From NCBI GenBank assembly GCA_037968575.1, contig JBBKVR010000109.1:1-9095 (forward strand): a stretch of DNA of 9,095 bases. The letters run 5' to 3'. Below are positions 7,239 to 9,095 of the stretch, in pieces. The translations under genes and the position numbers were made by a program. The notes beneath the pieces are model-generated. The model did no database searches, had not been told where the DNA came from, and saw only the letters and a list, made by a program, of their open reading frames with translations. How positions within the stretch are numbered: position 1 is the first letter of the stretch; each line of letters opens with the position of its first letter. The stretch is from UBA2137 sp037968575 (GTDB lineage: Bacteria; Pseudomonadota; Alphaproteobacteria; Micavibrionales; Micavibrionaceae).

Positions 7239-7988
7239 TTAATTTAATGTTGGGGGAGTAAGGCTATTCTCCAATCGCTCTTCAGAAGAAGTTATATTTG
7301 CTACAACCTCATCAGAAATTTCTTCTAATCTGGCCTCACGAAAATCTGCCACAGTTTGAGGTGATACGCCAAAAAATTGCGCAGTTGCTTCCAAGTCTGG
7401 GTTCTCAGGTGTCACTGCCATGAAAGGGAAATAGCCATCACTTGCTGTCAAATTTAAAGAAAAATTTGTAATTTCTGGCATAGCTTCAATAGGGATATTC
7501 AAGCATCCATCAGATGCTCTACGCAAAGAGAGAACGGGGCTATTTATCCAATTTAGGCGGTCTTGACCCCTCACATCTATAACAGGATGAATAACATCAC
7601 GATCTCCCGTTCTTGAATCTTCTCCGAACTCTACAACCCACTGGCCGTAAAGAGAGCTATTAGCCTGAATAGGCCTCATTCTTGTTATGCCACTGCGTGT
7701 TGCATTTGAAGAGACAGGTTCTCTATCACCATAACCTGCACCTAATATAATGTTCATTGAATAATATACTTCGCCGTTTCTAACTAAATGGAGAGAGGCA
7801 GTCGGGCGATCCAGAATGGAATAATTTTGCTGTCCCAAAACTTCTTCCATCATAAACATAGTAAATTCTGCTTGTTCCGATACAGATGGGATAGCTGAAT
7901 TTCCATCTCCCGCTGCCAATGCCTGTGAGGATAATCCAACAGAAGCAGCAAAAGCTAAACCAGCATTCAATAACATTTTATTTTTCAT
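7239..7988 (-). CDS. Exported YkuD-like L,D-transpeptidase candidate
   Basis: A 249-aa exported protein. The signal peptide MKNKMLLNAG… ends at ALA-AG (cleavage after about residue 26). The probable catalytic core shows SLHLVRNGEVYYSMNIILGAG (65-85), like the opening strands of a YkuD domain, then VIHPVID (132-138) with candidate His134, and RRASDGCLNIP (156-166), which matches the SxGC[LIV][NR] active-site signature with Cys162. Such enzymes form 3-3 peptidoglycan cross-links or tether proteins to the wall in the periplasm. The gap between His134 and Ser159/Cys162 is longer than in the classical HG-x(14-16)-S-x-GC arrangement, so this is a divergent member and activity is inferred. A helical tail (about 195-240) follows. 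The ATG at 7988 has only a weak ribosome-binding site (GGTAA). A terminator lies 22 bp before it. Confidence 0.6.
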   Translation of the reverse strand: MKNKMLLNAGLAFAASVGLSSQALAAGDGNSAIPSVSEQAEFTMFMMEEVLGQQNYSILDRPTASLHLVRNGEVYYSMNIILGAGYGDREPVSSNATRSGITRMRPIQANSSLYGQWVVEFGEDSRTGDRDVIHPVIDVRGQDRLNWINSPVLSLRRASDGCLNIPIEAMPEITNFSLNLTASDGYFPFMAVTPENPDLEATAQFFGVSPQTVADFREARLEEISDEVVANITSSEERLENSLTPPTLN

Positions 7989-8009
7989 AATTATTTACCG
8001 AGGTTAGTA

Positions 8010-8038
8010 AAAAAGCCAGCGCTTATGTCTGGCTTTTT
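8010..8038. terminator. Strong intrinsic terminator, bidirectional
   Basis: AAAAAGCCAG (8010-8019) pairs with CTGGCTTTTT (8029-8038) around a 9-nt loop. Read on the minus strand it is a stem ending CTGG followed by CTTTTTT, so it should end the transcript of the repeat-rich secreted protein (stop at 8062). It lies between that gene and the transpeptidase-like gene. The latter then needs its own promoter in the short remaining gap, or readthrough, and I see no clear promoter there. Confidence 0.85.
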
Positions 8039-8061
8039 ATAATATTTTTATAGGCTAACTA

Positions 8062-9095
8062 TTAACCACCAAAGTCAAGATCACAAACTGCAAGACCTTG
8101 AACCATAGTAACTCCACCATTAGTAATACCTGTACGTCCACCAAATGTGACTTCTTCACCAACATTACAAACTGGAACATCTCTTTGCATAGCCGGTTGA
8201 GGAGGTGCAACATATTCATTAACAGAATATGCTTGAGTAGGTGCGCCACATTCTTGAGCAAATGTTTCTCTACCGTACAGATCTTCAGCACCAGAGCGAA
8301 TAGCTGCAGAAGACCAAGCAGAGGAACACATAATCATCCGATCTTGAGTTGCCATACCAGCGGCACGCTCTTGACCTTCAAGAACTGCTGTTACACATTG
8401 ATCGTCATTTGTAGCACGTCCACCAGACGCACCAGCGACAATTATGCTTGCACCGAAGGACCAAGACTCACCACAAAGTGTGTATACGCCATTATTAGGG
8501 GCAATTGCAGTTGCAGCTGCTCTACGAATAACAGTAGAACTACTATAGGAACTGTTGTTACTTCCATTTGCGGTAGCAGTTGCGGTACTACCTTCAGAAA
8601 CACTACTGCTGTTACCGCTGCCATTTACAGCAGCATTACCACCAGTTGCGTTAGCATCGGCATTACCGCCAGTTGCATTACCGCCAGTTGCATTACCGCC
8701 AGTTGCATTACCGCCTTGACCGCCCTCAGCTGTTATCACTGGGTTGTTATTGATTACAGGATTATTATTGATCACAGGATTATTGTTAATATCAATAATA
8801 TTATCTCCTGGAGGTGTCACTGGAGGAGGTGTCACTGGAGGAGGTGTTGTTGGACCACAGCCACCACCAAAAGTATCACAAGGAGGTGAAACAGGAGGTG
8901 TTGGACCACCATCACAACCAGAAGGTTGAGCGCACTCGCTAGGATTAGGTGGAGGTGGAAGAGGGTTAAAAGGAACGTTCTCTGCAAATTCAGGACCGCT
9001 ACCACCAAATGTTTGAGCGTTTGCGTCATCTGCCGCAGCAGACATTGAAACTACTGCTAAACCAGCTGCCGCCGCAAATTTATATCCGTTTAAAC
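8062..9095 (-). CDS. Secreted repeat-rich, cysteine-containing protein (5' end outside window)
   Basis: The frame is open to the right edge, so the ATG at 9045 is internal: the 16 codons before it read as the end of a signal peptide (KFAAAAGLAVVSMSAAADDANA), probably cut at ANA-Q. At least 343 aa are visible. After the signal come a proline-rich region (PLPPPPNPSEC…, TPPPVTPPPVTPP), three NNNPVI repeats, GGNAT repeats and a Ser/Asn/Gly-rich tract. From about residue 185 of the visible part a non-repetitive C-terminal domain starts, with TLCGESWSFGAS, NDDQCV, MIMCSSAW, FAQECG, VPVCNVGEE and LAVCDLDFGG. Ten cysteines are visible, as expected of a disulfide-bonded exported protein. The C-terminal layout recalls Ser/Gly-rich hypothetical proteins from phages and proteobacteria (weak memory-based link). 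Function is unknown. A surface or extracellular role is inferred. Confidence 0.8.
   Translation of the reverse strand, partial: LNGYKFAAAAGLAVVSMSAAADDANAQTFGGSGPEFAENVPFNPLPPPPNPSECAQPSGCDGGPTPPVSPPCDTFGGGCGPTTPPPVTPPPVTPPGDNIIDINNNPVINNNPVINNNPVITAEGGQGGNATGGNATGGNATGGNADANATGGNAAVNGSGNSSSVSEGSTATATANGSNNSSYSSSTVIRRAAATAIAPNNGVYTLCGESWSFGASIIVAGASGGRATNDDQCVTAVLEGQERAAGMATQDRMIMCSSAWSSAAIRSGAEDLYGRETFAQECGAPTQAYSVNEYVAPPQPAMQRDVPVCNVGEEVTFGGRTGITNGGVTMVQGLAVCDLDFGG
8635..8721. repeat. 15-bp tandem repeat encoding GGNAT units
   Basis: The unit ATTACCGCCAGTTGC (plus strand) occurs in three perfect copies at 8662-8706. A degenerate copy precedes it (8635-8649) and another follows (8707-8721). 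The period is a multiple of three, so copy-number change would alter protein length without a frameshift. Confidence 0.9.
8743..8796. repeat. 18-bp tandem repeat encoding NNNPVI units
   Basis: Three adjacent 18-bp units (8743-8760, 8761-8778, 8779-8796) encode the NNNPVI hexapeptide with small base differences. They lie directly between the GGNAT and the proline repeat tracts of the same gene. Confidence 0.85.
8810..8854. repeat. 15-bp tandem repeat encoding TPPPV units
   Basis: The unit GGAGGTGTCACTGGA (plus strand) is present twice perfectly (8810-8824, 8825-8839) and once as a variant (8840-8854). It codes on the minus strand for a proline-rich TPPPVTPPPVTPP linker. Confidence 0.85.

Noticed and set aside
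8635..8854. CRISPR array
   Set aside because: The repeats are 15-18 bp, directly adjacent without unique spacers, and in frame inside a coding sequence.
8098..8889. 263-aa open frame on the plus strand with TASCI repeats
   Set aside because: It is the antisense shadow of the repeat-rich secreted gene. Its repeats simply mirror the tandem repeats of the real frame, and it has no signal peptide or family motif.
9043..9045. ATG at 9045 as the start of the secreted protein
   Set aside because: The in-frame codons upstream continue as a hydrophobic signal-peptide core, so the true start is outside the window.

Overview
The window looks like a moderately AT-rich proteobacterial chromosome segment, possibly alphaproteobacterial. 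That placement rests on the kinds of gene present (a CFA-synthase/DUF1365/FAD-oxidoreductase cluster, lipoproteins, Sec-exported envelope proteins), not on a marker gene. Every intact gene reads on the minus strand. The only plus-strand gene is broken. There are no tRNA, rRNA, CRISPR or insertion-sequence features that I can see.

Region 1 (1-4226, minus) is a compact five-gene operon, read from right to left: a COG2907-type FAD oxidoreductase, a DUF1365 protein, a cyclopropane-fatty-acyl-phospholipid-synthase-family methyltransferase, an alpha/beta-hydrolase lipoprotein, and a DUF2177 membrane protein cut by the window edge. Junctions are a 10-bp overlap, a 2-bp gap, a 4-bp ATGA overlap and a 12-bp gap, so translation is probably coupled. 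This gene set is known from Proteobacteria as a membrane-lipid modification cluster. Related CFA-type methylases and redox partners act on phospholipid acyl chains, as in furan fatty acid synthesis, and are often linked to oxidative or singlet-oxygen stress. The exact product here cannot be read from sequence.

Region 2 (4277-5905, minus) holds one large protein of unknown function, about 542 aa, with charged and proline-rich stretches and a central hydrophobic hairpin-like segment but no export signal. Upstream of it and divergent (6000-6605, plus) lies a gamma-glutamylcyclotransferase-like gene whose frame is open throughout except for one TAA at codon 25. It is either a very recent pseudogene or a sequencing error.

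Region 3 (6664-9095, minus) carries three consecutive exported proteins: a small probable lipoprotein with its own perfect-consensus sigma70 promoter, a signal-peptide-bearing YkuD-like L,D-transpeptidase candidate, and a secreted cysteine-containing protein (5' end outside the window) with three different in-frame tandem-repeat tracts. A good intrinsic terminator separates the last two. All three probably act in the envelope, but I see no proof that they work together. No gene-free stretch exceeds about 100 bp.
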